Assembly: GCA_934643455.1 (NCBI GenBank)
Contig: CAKUBV010000001.1
Span: 1 to 64,000 of the forward strand
From: Candidatus Proelusimicrobium excrementi
GTDB lineage: Bacteria > Elusimicrobiota > Elusimicrobia > Elusimicrobiales > Elusimicrobiaceae
Length of the DNA: 64,000 nt
Direction of reading: 5' to 3'
The notes beneath the pieces were generated by a model. That model saw nothing but the letters and a program-made list of their open reading frames with translations, did no database searches and had not been told where the DNA came from. This document shows positions 1 to 8,639 of the stretch, piece by piece (the stretch's first letter is position 1; each line of letters begins with the position of its first letter). A program made the position numbers and the translations under genes.

Positions 1-78
1 ACTGCGCCGCCTTCGGCGGCATCATACTTAGTACACCTTCTTCGTCAAAAATTGAAATCCGCCCCAAAATCAACAAAC
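1..78. repeat. Palindromic intergenic element, copy A (truncated by window start)
   Basis: Right half of a palindromic element found six times in the window. The loop part holds a GC hairpin (gccgccttcggcggc) followed by tacttagtacacc. The 3' arm (aaaattgaaatccgcccc) matches the arm type of copy D. The 5' arm would lie before base 1. No coding potential is seen. Confidence 0.6.
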
Positions 79-206
79 CACGCTACTGATATACTCGCAT
101 ACTTTTACTCGGTCTAAGTTGCGCGCTTATAGCTAGCAAACTTTCGTATTTGGCCGAATTTATTTTTTACTCGGTCTAAGTTGCGTCTTCGCGGCTAGCA
201 ATTTTC

Positions 207-321
207 TATTTTTGAGCATATTTTGATTTTTTACTCACTTGGATACCTCGCTCACTTTGTTCGCATAGCGGTAAGTATACCGCGTTCGTAATAAAATCAA
301 AATTTATCTCAAAACTAAAAA
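207..321. repeat. Palindromic intergenic element, copy B
   Basis: Two imperfect inverted arms of about 27 nt flank a loop of about 60 nt. The left arm core is attttgattttttac and the right arm core is taataaaatcaaaat. The loop starts ggatacctcgctcac and ends aagtatacc, and its ends pair again. The arm type is shared with copy F, while the loop type is shared with copy C. Positions 80-206 hold two copies of a flank motif (ctcggtctaagttgcg ... gctagcaa) that recurs beside the other elements. I see no gene in 1-658. Confidence 0.65.
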
Positions 322-472
322 TCACGCCGGTTTCACGCTTTCATGCTGATTTTTAAAGTTCAAGCTGCTTTTATACTCGCACGGTTTTAACTCGTGTTAA
401 GTTTTATTCTCTTTATACTCCAATATATAAACTTATCCGGTCGCAAAATGGTTCCATAACTTTTTCATTAAT

Positions 473-533
473 GTAGGTCGGGCTTTGCCCGACAGAGGAA
501 CTCCTTTTTAACGTCAGGCATAGCCTGACCTAC
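473..533. repeat. REPIN-like double palindrome 1
   Basis: Two short palindromes, gtaggtcgggctttgcccga and its partner ending gcatagcctgacctac, are about 20 nt apart in inverted orientation, so the pair can also fold as one long hairpin. The same unit occurs at 31068-31128 and 27640-27704, and as a single half at 33207-33227. This is the organisation of REP/REPIN elements; no cognate RayT transposase is visible here. Confidence 0.7.
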
Positions 534-580
534 ATTTTACCTATCTGCTTTTTAATATTCCTTTTTCCTTCTTTTTTGCC

Positions 581-658
581 GTGTCATACGTCGGGGCGTT
601 TTGTTAAAAAGATAAAACAGTTGAAACGGGCTGATTAACTATAAAGGAGAGGAAAAAG
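581..658 (+). promoter_or_regulatory. Cassette leader, copy 1 (promoter part deleted)
   Basis: The conserved block tacgtcgg(g/a)gcgttttg at about 587-603 and the block gattaactataaaggag just before the ATG match the leaders of the genes at 31336 and 33404. Compared with those, about 90 bp are missing between cagttga and aacgggc. The missing piece contains the oligo-T tract and probable -10 seen in the other copies, so this leader may have lost its promoter. Confidence 0.55.
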
Positions 659-1313
659 ATGTCAAAAAATAAAACGGTTAGAAATATATTTTTTAGTGTA
701 TTTTGCGTTTTTGTCTGTATTATAGCTGCATATGCCGAAAGCTGTAACTCCGTCGGTCAAGTTCAGTATAGGTACACGGCAAGCGGGGGCCCCTACACTA
801 CGCAAACCAGGACTTGTTGTTCCGATAAGCAATATTCTGAATACGGCAAGGCTTGCGCAGACTGCACTCTTCCTGAAGGATACACTTATGTAGGCGGAAG
901 CAATATATACAAGAACTGAAAACGGTTTATTATGTGCATATTATGGACATTGCGTTCCAAGCGGGAATGGGTGGTCCTTTTCTAAAATATCGTGTAATTG
1001 CCCTAACGGAGAAATACTATGTTCGGGTAAATGTGTGAAAAAAGAAACCAAGAAAATAGACAGCTTGTTTCTTGAAACTGAAAAAAGACCTTCATATACA
1101 TGCCAGGAAACTTGCTTTAATTGGCTTACAGGAGGGGGAACTAAATCCGCTCAATGTTCTTTTTATGGTATAACCGAAAGTGATGCCGACGGTTCCGTTT
1201 GTTCTTGCGATAAGACAAAAGGCTGTATTTTCGGTGAGTCTATTTCCGGTACAGTTTCTCAAAAATCGGCGAATATGTGCACATGCTCGGCTAAAAACTA
1301 CTTGTGCAGTTAA
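659..1313 (+). pseudogene. Cys-rich secreted cassette protein, copy 1, frameshifted
   Basis: The 5' part (659-919) encodes MSKNKTVRN, a hydrophobic signal peptide ending AYA, then ESC and the motif YTTQTRTCC. This is almost the same start as the proteins at 31336 and 33404. It stops at TGA 917-919. The +1 frame continues without a stop from about 905 to 1313 and is again Cys-rich (motifs NCPNG, CSCDKTKGC, CTCS). Joining the frames gives one secreted protein of about 218 aa, so I read it as one gene broken by a single frameshift near 900-919. The leader also lacks its probable promoter. Alternatives are a sequencing error or two small proteins, but the second part (1035-1313) lacks a signal peptide and a good ribosome-binding site. 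Function unknown. Confidence 0.65.
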
Positions 1314-1340
1314 AATTAACTTTAACAAGAGGGTTTATTA

Positions 1341-1387
1341 CTCTCAACTAACCGCCCCGCTTTGGCTTAGGCTAAGGCGGGGTTTTT
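1341..1387 (+). terminator. Cassette terminator, copy 1
   Basis: ctcaactaaccgccccgc followed by a hairpin closing in aaggcggggttttt. Nearly identical sequence follows the genes ending at 32109, 33655 and 51890, including the unpaired ctcaactaacc lead, so the terminator is part of the repeated unit. Confidence 0.8.
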
Positions 1388-1398
1388 GATCTCATAAA

Positions 1399-1430
1399 AA
1401 ATATCCCCGGTTTAATTGCCGGGGATATTT
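1399..1430 (-). terminator. Terminator after dxr
   Basis: Perfect stem atatccccgg/ccggggatat just past the dxr stop codon, followed on the minus strand by a T-rich run. It ends the uppS-cdsA-dxr transcript. Confidence 0.8.
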
Positions 1431-1432
1431 GT

Positions 1433-2629
1433 TTATATCTTAACTTTTTGATAACGCTTGGTTTCAAGAAGGGTTTGTGCTTCCTCTCTTGCCCATTCGT
1501 CAACCAAAGCCGCTCCGCTTAAAGTGAGCGGTTTATTGTCCGAGGTGTGCTTTTCAAGCACGCCGGCGACGATTTTGGGAATATCGGTAAACAATATTTT
1601 GCCTTCAAGGAAAGCGTTTACGGCCGTTTCGTCCGCGGCGTTAAGTGCGGCGGGGAAGCTGCCGCCTTTTTTGGCCGCTTCCAGAGCAAGGCAGAGGCAG
1701 GGGAATTTGTTTAAGTCCGGCTCGGAAAATTCCAATTTCGCCATTTCCGTAACGGAAAGCCTTTTTACCGGGCTGGGCAGCCTTTTGGGATAAGTTACGG
1801 CGTATTGTATCGGCAGACGCATATCGGGATTGGAAAGCTCGGCGATAATACTGCCGTCTACATATTCCACCGCCGAATGTACTATGGACTGCGGATGTAT
1901 CACTATTTTGATTTTTTCCAAAGGCAGGGAAAAAAGGTGCATAATTTCTATTGTTTCAAAGCCTTTATTCATCAACGTAGAAGAATCTATAGTGATTTTT
2001 TTGCCCATTTTCCATCTGGGATGCGCCAAGGCCTGAGCGGATGTAACTTTGCTTAAATCCCCGTCATATTTAAAGAACGGCCCGCCTGAAGCCGTCAGCA
2101 GAATTGCGGCTATCTGCGGTTCTGCTTTATAGTAGGAATGGCAGTCAACGTTCTCAAGTGATTGAAAAACGGCCGAAGGTTCCGAGTCCACGGGGATAAT
2201 GGTTGCGTTCCAGCGTCTGCACTCGTCCATAAGCGCGCGCCCTGCCATAACTATCGGTTCTTTGTTGGCCAAAGCAATGGTTTTGCTTGCTTTTATGGCC
2301 GCTATAAGCGGTATAAAACCTATTGAACCGGCAAGGCCGTCTATTATCAAATCGGCTTCCGGCATAATGGCCAAAAACACCAAAGATTCTATACCCGGCC
2401 CCAAAAGTTTGGTGTGCGCGGGGACCATATCCTTTATTTTTTTGTAAGATTCCTCGCTGTATACGGCGGCGTATTTAGGTTTAAACTCCGCTATTTGCTT
2501 TAAGAATAAATCCGTATTGTTGTTGCCGGTTATCGCCAAAACCTGATAATCCGGGCCCAAAGCGGAAATTACGCTTAAGGAAGAAACGCCTATAGAGCCT
2601 GTCGAGCCTAAAATTACTATTCTTTTCAT
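1433..2629 (-). CDS. dxr: 1-deoxy-D-xylulose 5-phosphate reductoisomerase
   Basis: Second enzyme of the MEP isoprenoid pathway. It converts 1-deoxy-D-xylulose 5-phosphate to 2-C-methyl-D-erythritol 4-phosphate with NADPH in the cytoplasm. The N-terminus carries the NADPH-binding motif GSTGSIG (residues 8-14), the middle holds TASGGPFF and HPRWKMGKKITIDSS, then NKGFE. Those are the substrate and metal site segments of the family. At 398 aa it has the usual length. The start ATG overlaps the cdsA stop (ATGA type, 2626-2629), so it is translationally coupled as the last gene of uppS-cdsA-dxr. dxs, the previous step, lies about 32 kb away. Confidence 0.97.
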   Translation of the reverse strand: MKRIVILGSTGSIGVSSLSVISALGPDYQVLAITGNNNTDLFLKQIAEFKPKYAAVYSEESYKKIKDMVPAHTKLLGPGIESLVFLAIMPEADLIIDGLAGSIGFIPLIAAIKASKTIALANKEPIVMAGRALMDECRRWNATIIPVDSEPSAVFQSLENVDCHSYYKAEPQIAAILLTASGGPFFKYDGDLSKVTSAQALAHPRWKMGKKITIDSSTLMNKGFETIEIMHLFSLPLEKIKIVIHPQSIVHSAVEYVDGSIIAELSNPDMRLPIQYAVTYPKRLPSPVKRLSVTEMAKLEFSEPDLNKFPCLCLALEAAKKGGSFPAALNAADETAVNAFLEGKILFTDIPKIVAGVLEKHTSDNKPLTLSGAALVDEWAREEAQTLLETKRYQKVKI

Positions 2630-3444
2630 GGCAGGATATATAATAAGACGTAATAAAGCACCGGCGCAGTCAGCAGGAAAGCGTCGAATCTGTCAAAGAA
2701 ACCGCCGTGCCCGGGCAGAATGTTTGAAGAGTCTTTTACGCCTGAACTCCTTTTAAGTATAGACTGGGCCAAATCGGAAATTTGCCCTAATACGGAAATC
2801 ATCAATCCCAAACAAGCGGCCTGCACGGCCGTTATGTACCAAGGGAAGAACAAATCCCAACAGAATAAAGCTACGGCGGTGCCGATAACAGTTCCGCCTA
2901 TTGCGCCTTCCCATGTTTTCTTGGGGCTGACTTCCTTATTAAGTTTATGTTTGCCTAAAAATCTCCCGGTAAAATATGCACCGGTATCGGTGGCCCAGAT
3001 AGTGAAAAACAAAATATAAGTAAAATATTCGCCGTAAGGTTCAATAAGGCGTATATTGATAAGATGCGCCAAGGACCACGGTATTAAAATTACTCCGAGC
3101 AAAGTATTTGCGGCGCGTTCTGCGGAGCGGCGCGGGGTGATAACTTCAACAAAAAATATTCCCGCCAAAGACAAAGCCATAAAGAAAGAAGGGATATTGC
3201 TGGGAACGCCCATTTGAACGTCGGCCCTGCCGGCCACCGCGCCGATTATCATCAATATGCCGAAGACTATCAGCGAAACGCGGTTAACGGTTTTTTTTGC
3301 CGTAAGCAAAATCAAACCATACTCATACAAGCAGAGCAGTATTATGGCGGAAACAAACGCCATATAGAATACGCCGCCGAAGTAAATCGCGGCGAGCACG
3401 AGGGGAATGCCCACGATTGCGGTTAAAATTCTGGGTAATAACAT
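2626..3444 (-). CDS. cdsA: Phosphatidate cytidylyltransferase
   Basis: Makes CDP-diacylglycerol from phosphatidate and CTP, the branch point of phospholipid synthesis in the inner membrane. The 272-aa protein is a polytopic membrane protein with SPKKTWEG and, near the C-terminus, the family signature as KRSSGVKDSSNILPGHGG followed by FDRFD. It follows uppS after 103 bp and overlaps dxr by 4 nt. No Shine-Dalgarno is seen before the ATG; instead TAAAAT lies exactly 6 nt upstream (3451-3456), which suggests an internal leaderless promoter in addition to read-through from uppS. Confidence 0.95.
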   Translation of the reverse strand: MLLPRILTAIVGIPLVLAAIYFGGVFYMAFVSAIILLCLYEYGLILLTAKKTVNRVSLIVFGILMIIGAVAGRADVQMGVPSNIPSFFMALSLAGIFFVEVITPRRSAERAANTLLGVILIPWSLAHLINIRLIEPYGEYFTYILFFTIWATDTGAYFTGRFLGKHKLNKEVSPKKTWEGAIGGTVIGTAVALFCWDLFFPWYITAVQAACLGLMISVLGQISDLAQSILKRSSGVKDSSNILPGHGGFFDRFDAFLLTAPVLYYVLLYILP

Positions 3445-3547
3445 AAAAACATTTTAGCAAATTGTTTATGGCTGTGCGTTAAATAAAAGGGGGCTTTTAG
3501 GTTTTGGAGCGGTTTTAAGATTTAGTCTGGTTAATACAGCGCGCGCT

Positions 3548-4234
3548 TTATCTTCCGCCGAAGCGGCGGTTCCTTTTGGAATACTCCTCTAAAGCTTTAT
3601 TAAATTCTTCTTCTTTGAAATCCGGCCAAAGGACGGGGGTAAAATAGAACTCGCTGTAAGCCGCCTGCCATAAAAGGAAGTTGGAAAGCCTCTGCTCCCC
3701 GGAAGTTCTTACTATTAAATCGGGCTCGGGAAGATTGTTGTAAAGCGCGGCGGAAATATCTTCCGGTTTTATTTCCTTTTTGCCGGAGGATAAAAGCTTT
3801 GTCGCGGCGTCGGCTATTTCTTGGCGGGAACCGTAATTTAAAGCCAAATTTAAAACAAGTTTGTGATTGGGCTTTGCCTCGGCGTCGGCTTTATCCATTT
3901 TGCGAAGTATATCCGCCGGCAAAGGATCGCGCCGGCCGCTGAAAATGATTTTTACGTCGGGATTGTTTTCCTTTAAAAATTTGTCCAAGGTTTTTGAAAG
4001 GAGCTTCATTAAAGCTGAAACTTCCAATTTGGGGCGGGCCCAGTTTTCCGTGGAAAAGGCATACAGCGTTATATATTTTACTCCGGCTTTTAAGGCGGCG
4101 TTTGTAACCGCTTCGACCGAGCGGGCGCCTTCTTCGTGGCCTTTCGTTTTTGAAAGCCCCTTTGCTTCGGCCCAGCGTCCGTTGCCGTCCATTATAAACG
4201 CTATATGCTTTGGGATTTTGGTTTCTTCCGCCAT
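3548..4234 (-). CDS. uppS: Isoprenyl (undecaprenyl) diphosphate synthase
   Basis: Cis-prenyltransferase that extends farnesyl diphosphate to undecaprenyl diphosphate, the lipid carrier for peptidoglycan and O-antigen. The signature IMDGNGRWA lies at residues 14-22 and the C-terminal RTSGEQRLSNFLLWQ and EFYFTP motifs are intact; length 228 aa is slightly short but complete. It heads uppS-cdsA-dxr. The start has no Shine-Dalgarno; TAAAAT sits 6 nt before the ATG (4241-4246), the leaderless pattern seen at several genes here. In many bacteria frr lies directly upstream; here a prepilin-like gene separates them. Confidence 0.95.
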   Translation of the reverse strand: MAEETKIPKHIAFIMDGNGRWAEAKGLSKTKGHEEGARSVEAVTNAALKAGVKYITLYAFSTENWARPKLEVSALMKLLSKTLDKFLKENNPDVKIIFSGRRDPLPADILRKMDKADAEAKPNHKLVLNLALNYGSRQEIADAATKLLSSGKKEIKPEDISAALYNNLPEPDLIVRTSGEQRLSNFLLWQAAYSEFYFTPVLWPDFKEEEFNKALEEYSKRNRRFGGR

Positions 4235-4275
4235 AATTATATTTTACCTTATTTGAGCCCGCCGCCCAAGCAGAG

Positions 4276-4304
4276 ATAAAAGCCCCCGGTTTTAAGCCGG
4301 GGGC
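4276..4304 (-). terminator. Terminator after prepilin-like gene
   Basis: Stem gcccccgg/ccgggggc with loop ttttaag, followed on the minus strand by tttta. It separates the prepilin-like gene from uppS. Confidence 0.75.
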
Positions 4305-4327
4305 GAAATGTTTAATAAGTTCTTTGT

Positions 4328-5791
4328 TTAATTTTTACGTTTACATCTCAGCATTACGCCGCTTCCTTGGGAATTGTCGCAGTGTCTGCCGTTGCTGCAT
4401 GAGTAAACGCCGCATGTCGTGGGTACGCTTTCGCTTCTCATGCATTTAAAACTGCATGTAGCGGCGGTGCAATTTTGCGTGCAAAGTTCGGCATCTGTTT
4501 TAGAGTTGTTGCAAGTACTTACATTATCGCCTTGGTACTCTCCGCCTTCCCACCACATGCCTCCGTTATAGTAAGCATGGTGCCAGCCACAGCGGTCTCC
4601 CGCTTTCGTATATGGCAATTTGCCGCCGACGAAATATTTTTTGCCATTCCTTCTGCATGTTTTTTTGTCTATAAAACTGTAAGTATTATGGCAGTCCGCC
4701 AATATGCCTACCTTTACTCTTTCCGGCAGATATTCATAAACGCATTTTTTGCCGTCGAGGGATACTTGCCCGGTTGGGCAGCAGATTCCGTTGCTTTCAT
4801 ATTTGCCGTTGGGGCAGACGCATTGGCCTTTGGGCGCATCCCACTTGGATTTGGGATTTCCTGCACAGCATGTGGAATCGCCGGGGTTGCATTCACAAGC
4901 GTTTTGTTTCGCATACTCCGCGTCATCGCATTTGTTTGCTTCTTTGCAGGCGGAATCATTCCAAGTTCCCCATTGGCATGACTTATTGCAAAATCTTACC
5001 ATAGTCCCGGTTTTTCCGTCGGAACATTCGGAAGTGTCCGTGCTGTCCGGCGTACACACGCCTTCATTGGAACACGCGCCCCATTGGCCGGTCTGCCATT
5101 CTCCGGTGGTGGTGTCGCAAGTTACGCTGCGCGTGTGAGAACCGCATTTATTCCCGCATGATTCGCTTTCCGCCGGTTTTTGGCCAAGACATTCTTTTAC
5201 TCCCGGTCTTTGCGGACAGGAAGGGAAGTCGTAGCATTGGCCGGTAATCGTATTGCATTTTCCCGTAACGGTACTGCCGTCCCAGCATTGCTTGGTGCAA
5301 TCTCCGCAGGATTTTACGTCGGGATTAATACCGGGGCCGTCGCCGTCGCCGCCTGCTTCATAGCCGCAGCCTACGTCGCCTTGCTGCACCAAGTCGGCGA
5401 ACATGGCGCAAACTTCTCCGCTGCAGCCGACTTGCTGTGTTTCAATGTTTTTGCTGAAAGTGTAAGTTTCGCCGTCTCTTGTATTTCTTGCTTTAATGCA
5501 GGCTTCGTCAAGAGTGTATTCAAAAGAGCCGATAGTTGCGCTGGCTTGATTTTGACTAAGGCCGGCTATCGGCACATTGAGAGCTTTAAAATTATCCGCA
5601 TATTTCTCATTATTCAACATATAATCCTGTTGTTTCAGAGATACTATGTTTAGGTTTTTTAAAGCGTCGGAAGCGCGGCTTTTCTTGACGGATTTGGTGT
5701 AAGTCGGCAAAGCTATTGCCGCCAATACGCCTATTACCAAAACCACTATAAGCAGTTCTGTTAAGGTAAAACCCCTTCGGGATATCTTCAT
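4328..5791 (-). CDS. Prepilin-like protein with Cys-rich C-terminal region
   Basis: Type IV pilin/pseudopilin head with a long secreted tail. Residues 1-7 form a short basic leader ending G, followed by FTLTELLIVV: cleavage G7/F8 and the conserved Glu at mature position 5 are present, then a hydrophobic helix to about residue 30. I place the start at ATG 5791, 6 nt after a clear aggagg; a GTG two codons upstream falls between the SD and the ATG. Residues about 165-330 are Cys-rich with modules like TRSVTCDTTTGEW, resembling thrombospondin type 1 repeats and very similar to modules in the 2221-aa protein at 20811. The rest (to 487) is also Cys-rich and unrecognised. Likely a minor pilin or pseudopilin with an exposed binding domain; this role is inferred. 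It has its own terminator and sits inside the frr-uppS interval. Confidence 0.85.
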   Translation of the reverse strand: MKISRRGFTLTELLIVVLVIGVLAAIALPTYTKSVKKSRASDALKNLNIVSLKQQDYMLNNEKYADNFKALNVPIAGLSQNQASATIGSFEYTLDEACIKARNTRDGETYTFSKNIETQQVGCSGEVCAMFADLVQQGDVGCGYEAGGDGDGPGINPDVKSCGDCTKQCWDGSTVTGKCNTITGQCYDFPSCPQRPGVKECLGQKPAESESCGNKCGSHTRSVTCDTTTGEWQTGQWGACSNEGVCTPDSTDTSECSDGKTGTMVRFCNKSCQWGTWNDSACKEANKCDDAEYAKQNACECNPGDSTCCAGNPKSKWDAPKGQCVCPNGKYESNGICCPTGQVSLDGKKCVYEYLPERVKVGILADCHNTYSFIDKKTCRRNGKKYFVGGKLPYTKAGDRCGWHHAYYNGGMWWEGGEYQGDNVSTCNNSKTDAELCTQNCTAATCSFKCMRSESVPTTCGVYSCSNGRHCDNSQGSGVMLRCKRKN

Positions 5792-6136
5792 AAACACCCT
5801 CCTGAGTACTTAATATCGATTTTCATATTGCCAAAAACAAAGATAAGTCCGTAAAAACTTTTTAACGGCGAACGTAATATGCGCAAAACAAAGGAACTGT
5901 TTAACTGTTTTTTATTTGCTTGTTTTGCTTTCAAATAGAATGTTACTTAGCAAAATTATAACTAAATTACTTGTAAAAGTCCAATATGTGTTTGATATTT
6001 TGCATGCGACGGAAAGGAAGATTAATCGTCTTATCCGTGGAGATTTTTTTGTTGGGGAATTCCGGCCTCCCGCTTTACGGGCCGCCAAAATAAAAAAGCC
6101 CGCCTTAAAGCGGGCTTTTGAAAGGATAAAGGCCGG
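5792..6136. other. Intergenic region between frr and prepilin-like gene
   Basis: Holds the SD and upstream region of the prepilin-like gene (5792-5830 on the minus strand) and the frr terminator (6092-6119). The AT-rich stretch 5830-6060 presumably carries the prepilin promoter, but I cannot pick a convincing -35/-10 pair. No gene is supported. Confidence 0.5.
6092..6119 (-). terminator. Terminator after frr
   Basis: Hairpin aagcccgc-cttaaa-gcgggctt followed on the minus strand by ttttat, 17 nt past the frr stop. Confidence 0.8.
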
Positions 6137-6700
6137 TTATATCGTCATTATTTCTTTTTCTTTTTCGGCCGTGAATTTTTCTATCAGGGATATGGCCGCG
6201 TCGGTTGCTTTTTGTATGTCAACTTCGTGGCGTTTAAGATCGTCTTCCGTAACTTCGCCGGCTTTCTGCGCTTTCTTTACTTTTTCTATCGCGTCGCGGC
6301 GTTCATTGCGGACGCTTACTTTATAATCTTCACTCATTTTGGCGATGGTTTTGGTAAGCATTTTCCTTCTGTCTTCCGTCATGGGGGGGAAGGTTATCCT
6401 GATAAGTTTTCCGTCATTCATGGGGGTTACGCCCAAATCCGCCTGCTGGAGGGCTTTTTCGATTTCCTTTATGGCGGTTGCGTCCCAAGGCTGAATTTCC
6501 AGGGTTCTGGCGTCGGAAACATTCAGCATCGCCATTTGTTTAAGCGGAGTGGGAACGCCGTAATATTCCACGCGTACGTTTTCAATCATTTGCGGGTTGG
6601 CTCTGCCGGTTCTCAAAGTGCCCAAATCCTGTTTGAATTTTTCCGCGACGGCCGTCATATTGTTTTTTGTTTTGGTTAAAAGTTCGCTTATGCCTTCCAT
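6137..6700 (-). CDS. frr: Ribosome recycling factor
   Basis: Splits the post-termination ribosome with EF-G. The 187-aa length and the family pattern RTGRANPQMIENVRVEYYG, then LNVSDARTLEIQPWD, then KLIRITFPPMTEDRR are typical. It lies 23 bp downstream of the two-TM protein gene at 6724, which separates it from pyrH; pyrH-frr is normally adjacent. gagg before the ATG serves as ribosome-binding site. Confidence 0.97.
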   Translation of the reverse strand: MEGISELLTKTKNNMTAVAEKFKQDLGTLRTGRANPQMIENVRVEYYGVPTPLKQMAMLNVSDARTLEIQPWDATAIKEIEKALQQADLGVTPMNDGKLIRITFPPMTEDRRKMLTKTIAKMSEDYKVSVRNERRDAIEKVKKAQKAGEVTEDDLKRHEVDIQKATDAAISLIEKFTAEKEKEIMTI

Positions 6701-6723
6701 AAATTTTACCTCATGATTTATTT

Positions 6724-7803
6724 TTATTTATTATATCTTTTTTGGGGCGATATTGTCCTTTCGTGTATGATTATTTTAAAACCTTGCTGTTCGTATCTCA
6801 TCATTTCAATTTGCTTTTGCATATTGCGCATTTCAATATGATGACGCATTACCAAGCTGCCCAAAAGTTTTACTCTGGCGGATAAAAATATCACAAAACA
6901 GGCGAGTATCAGTATGGCCGCTATGGCGGCGGTTCTGTCGCTTATAAAATGTTTTTCTTCTTTTTTTGCCTTTTTTTGCGGGGGATTTTCCGGTTTGTCT
7001 TCCTTAAGCGGAGCCGCGGGTTCCTTTTCCGTTTTTTCGGTTTCTTCTTGTTTAGTCTGTTCTAAGGGCTGTATTTCGGGCAAAAGCACAGGCGCGGGGG
7101 CTTCTTCCGCGGCGGGGGCCGCCTCTGCCGCTTTTATGGGTTCCTCTGCCGGTTCCTCCGGCGCGGGAATAACCAAAGCCGGGGCTTCCTCAGTTAAACT
7201 ATCTTCATGTTCCTCTTCGGCGGCTTCTTCCGGCAGCCAATTTTCAGCCGGCTTTTCCGTCTGTTTTGAGGGCTCTTCCGTTTCAGGTTTTTCCTGTGAT
7301 AAAAGTAAAGGCGCGGGCGATACGCTTTCCGTCATAATCTTTACGGTTTCTTTAGGGGCGGAAGCGTTGGCGGGGGCGTCTTCCGTTCCGGCGAAATCGG
7401 CGAACCAAGCTTTTATGCCCTGTTTTAACTTTCTGAAACGCCAGCGGAAATTGGTTTCAAATCTTCTTAAGAAGCCCTTTTTCTCTTTAGGAAGTTTCGG
7501 CGCGGGTTCTTTTTTCGTTTCCGCGGGTTTAGCGGCCTCGGCGGCTTTTGAAGGATTTTCTTCAAGTTCAATCAATTCCGCGATTCTTTCCGGGGTGAGC
7601 GGGCCCTGCACTTTATCCGTATTTACGTTTGAAATTATCCCCGCCGGCATTATATAACGATTTGTATCCGGGAAGAACATTTTTTGGAAAAATGCGGAAA
7701 TTTCCCTCCTTAAAAAATAACAAGTCATCGCTATTATAAATATGGCGAAACAAGCCAACGGTATAATCCAAGCGAAATGATACGGCGAAAATAGTTCCTT
7801 CAT
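6724..7803 (-). CDS. Two-TM protein with long Pro/Glu/Ala-rich linker
   Basis: Not a family I recognise. Residues 10-30 form a membrane segment followed by positive charges; residues about 85-285 are a low-complexity linker rich in Glu, Pro, Ala and Lys. A second hydrophobic segment lies at about 292-310 (AAIAAILILACFVIFL), followed by a short coiled-coil-like tail (MRHHIEMRNMQKQIEMM). The acidic/proline linker suggests a spacer between two membrane anchors. It is 20 bp downstream of pyrH and 23 bp upstream of frr, so it is probably co-transcribed with them and sits as an insertion in the conserved pyrH-frr pair. An aggga SD precedes the ATG. Confidence 0.75.
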   Translation of the reverse strand: MKELFSPYHFAWIIPLACFAIFIIAMTCYFLRREISAFFQKMFFPDTNRYIMPAGIISNVNTDKVQGPLTPERIAELIELEENPSKAAEAAKPAETKKEPAPKLPKEKKGFLRRFETNFRWRFRKLKQGIKAWFADFAGTEDAPANASAPKETVKIMTESVSPAPLLLSQEKPETEEPSKQTEKPAENWLPEEAAEEEHEDSLTEEAPALVIPAPEEPAEEPIKAAEAAPAAEEAPAPVLLPEIQPLEQTKQEETEKTEKEPAAPLKEDKPENPPQKKAKKEEKHFISDRTAAIAAILILACFVIFLSARVKLLGSLVMRHHIEMRNMQKQIEMMRYEQQGFKIIIHERTISPQKRYNK

Positions 7804-7823
7804 ATAAACTCCCTGAGGTTAAA

Positions 7824-8525
7824 TTAATAAATGGTGGTGCCTATTTTTTTGCCTGACACCGCCAATTTGATATTTCCTTTTTTATGTAAATTGAATACGC
7901 AAAGGGGGAATTTATTTTCCAGACAAAGGGCCAAAGCTGCGGTATCCATAAACTTAAGGCCTTGTTTGATTGCGTCTTCGTAAGTGATTTTTTTGATTAA
8001 TTTGGCTTTGGGGTTCTTTTTGGGGTCGCTGTCATAAACTCCGTCGACTTGGGTTGCCTTTAAGACCAAATCGGCCTTAATTTCGGAAGCTCTTAAAGCC
8101 GCGGCGGAATCGGTGGTAAAGAATGGGTTGCCCGTGCCGCCGGCAAAAATAACTACGCGGCCTTTTTCCAAGTGCCTTATGGCTTTGCGGCGGATAAAAG
8201 GCTCCGCAAGCTGATAGACGTTGATTGAAGTCAATACGCGGGTGGGAACGCCTGCGTCTTCCAGTGCGGATTGCAGGGCCAAAGCGTTTATGATTGTAGC
8301 CATCATACCCATATTGTCGGAGTTGACCCTGTTTATTATCCCGCCGCCGTCGCGCACTCCGCGCCAAATATTGCCGCCGCCTATCACAATGGCCAGCTGG
8401 CATTTTGTTTTTACGGCGGATTTGATTTCCTGCGCGATGTCTTTTAAAGCTTTGGGATCAACGCCGCGTTCCCCGGTCTGCGTAAGGGCTTCTCCTGAAA
8501 GTTTAAGTAAAATCCTTTTGGGCAT
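7824..8525 (-). CDS. pyrH: Uridylate kinase
   Basis: Phosphorylates UMP to UDP in pyrimidine nucleotide synthesis. The 233-aa protein has the bacterial UMP kinase motifs LKLSGEAL at the N-terminus, IVIGGGNIWRG, NALALQSALE and the nucleotide-site segment ATQVDGVYDSDPKKNP. gaggtgcatt before the ATG gives a good SD. It is followed by the two-TM gene and frr. Confidence 0.96.
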   Translation of the reverse strand: MPKRILLKLSGEALTQTGERGVDPKALKDIAQEIKSAVKTKCQLAIVIGGGNIWRGVRDGGGIINRVNSDNMGMMATIINALALQSALEDAGVPTRVLTSINVYQLAEPFIRRKAIRHLEKGRVVIFAGGTGNPFFTTDSAAALRASEIKADLVLKATQVDGVYDSDPKKNPKAKLIKKITYEDAIKQGLKFMDTAALALCLENKFPLCVFNLHKKGNIKLAVSGKKIGTTIY

Positions 8526-8607
8526 AATGCACCTCTCAAAATTATTAAAGAGTTTTTCTTATAATACAAAATTTTATACCGGCTGTAATTATAATTTTCC
8601 GGCTGAT

Positions 8608-8633
8608 AAAAAAACTCCCCCTTGCGGGGAGTT
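8608..8633 (-). terminator. Terminator after autotransporter remnant
   Basis: Stem aactcccc/ggggagtt with a T-run on the minus strand, just after the stop codon at 8640; it separates the remnant from pyrH. Confidence 0.75.
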
Positions 8634-8639
8634 CGTTTT

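Noticed and set aside
900..925. Programmed frameshift in cassette copy 1
   Set aside because: No slippery heptamer, prfB-like context or stimulating structure is seen at the junction, and the leader of this copy is also damaged, so decay is simpler.
1035..1313. Independent 92-aa gene starting at GTG/ATG 1035
   Set aside because: It has no signal peptide and no SD, and its frame continues upstream without a stop into the copy 1 gene, so it is the downstream part of that broken gene.
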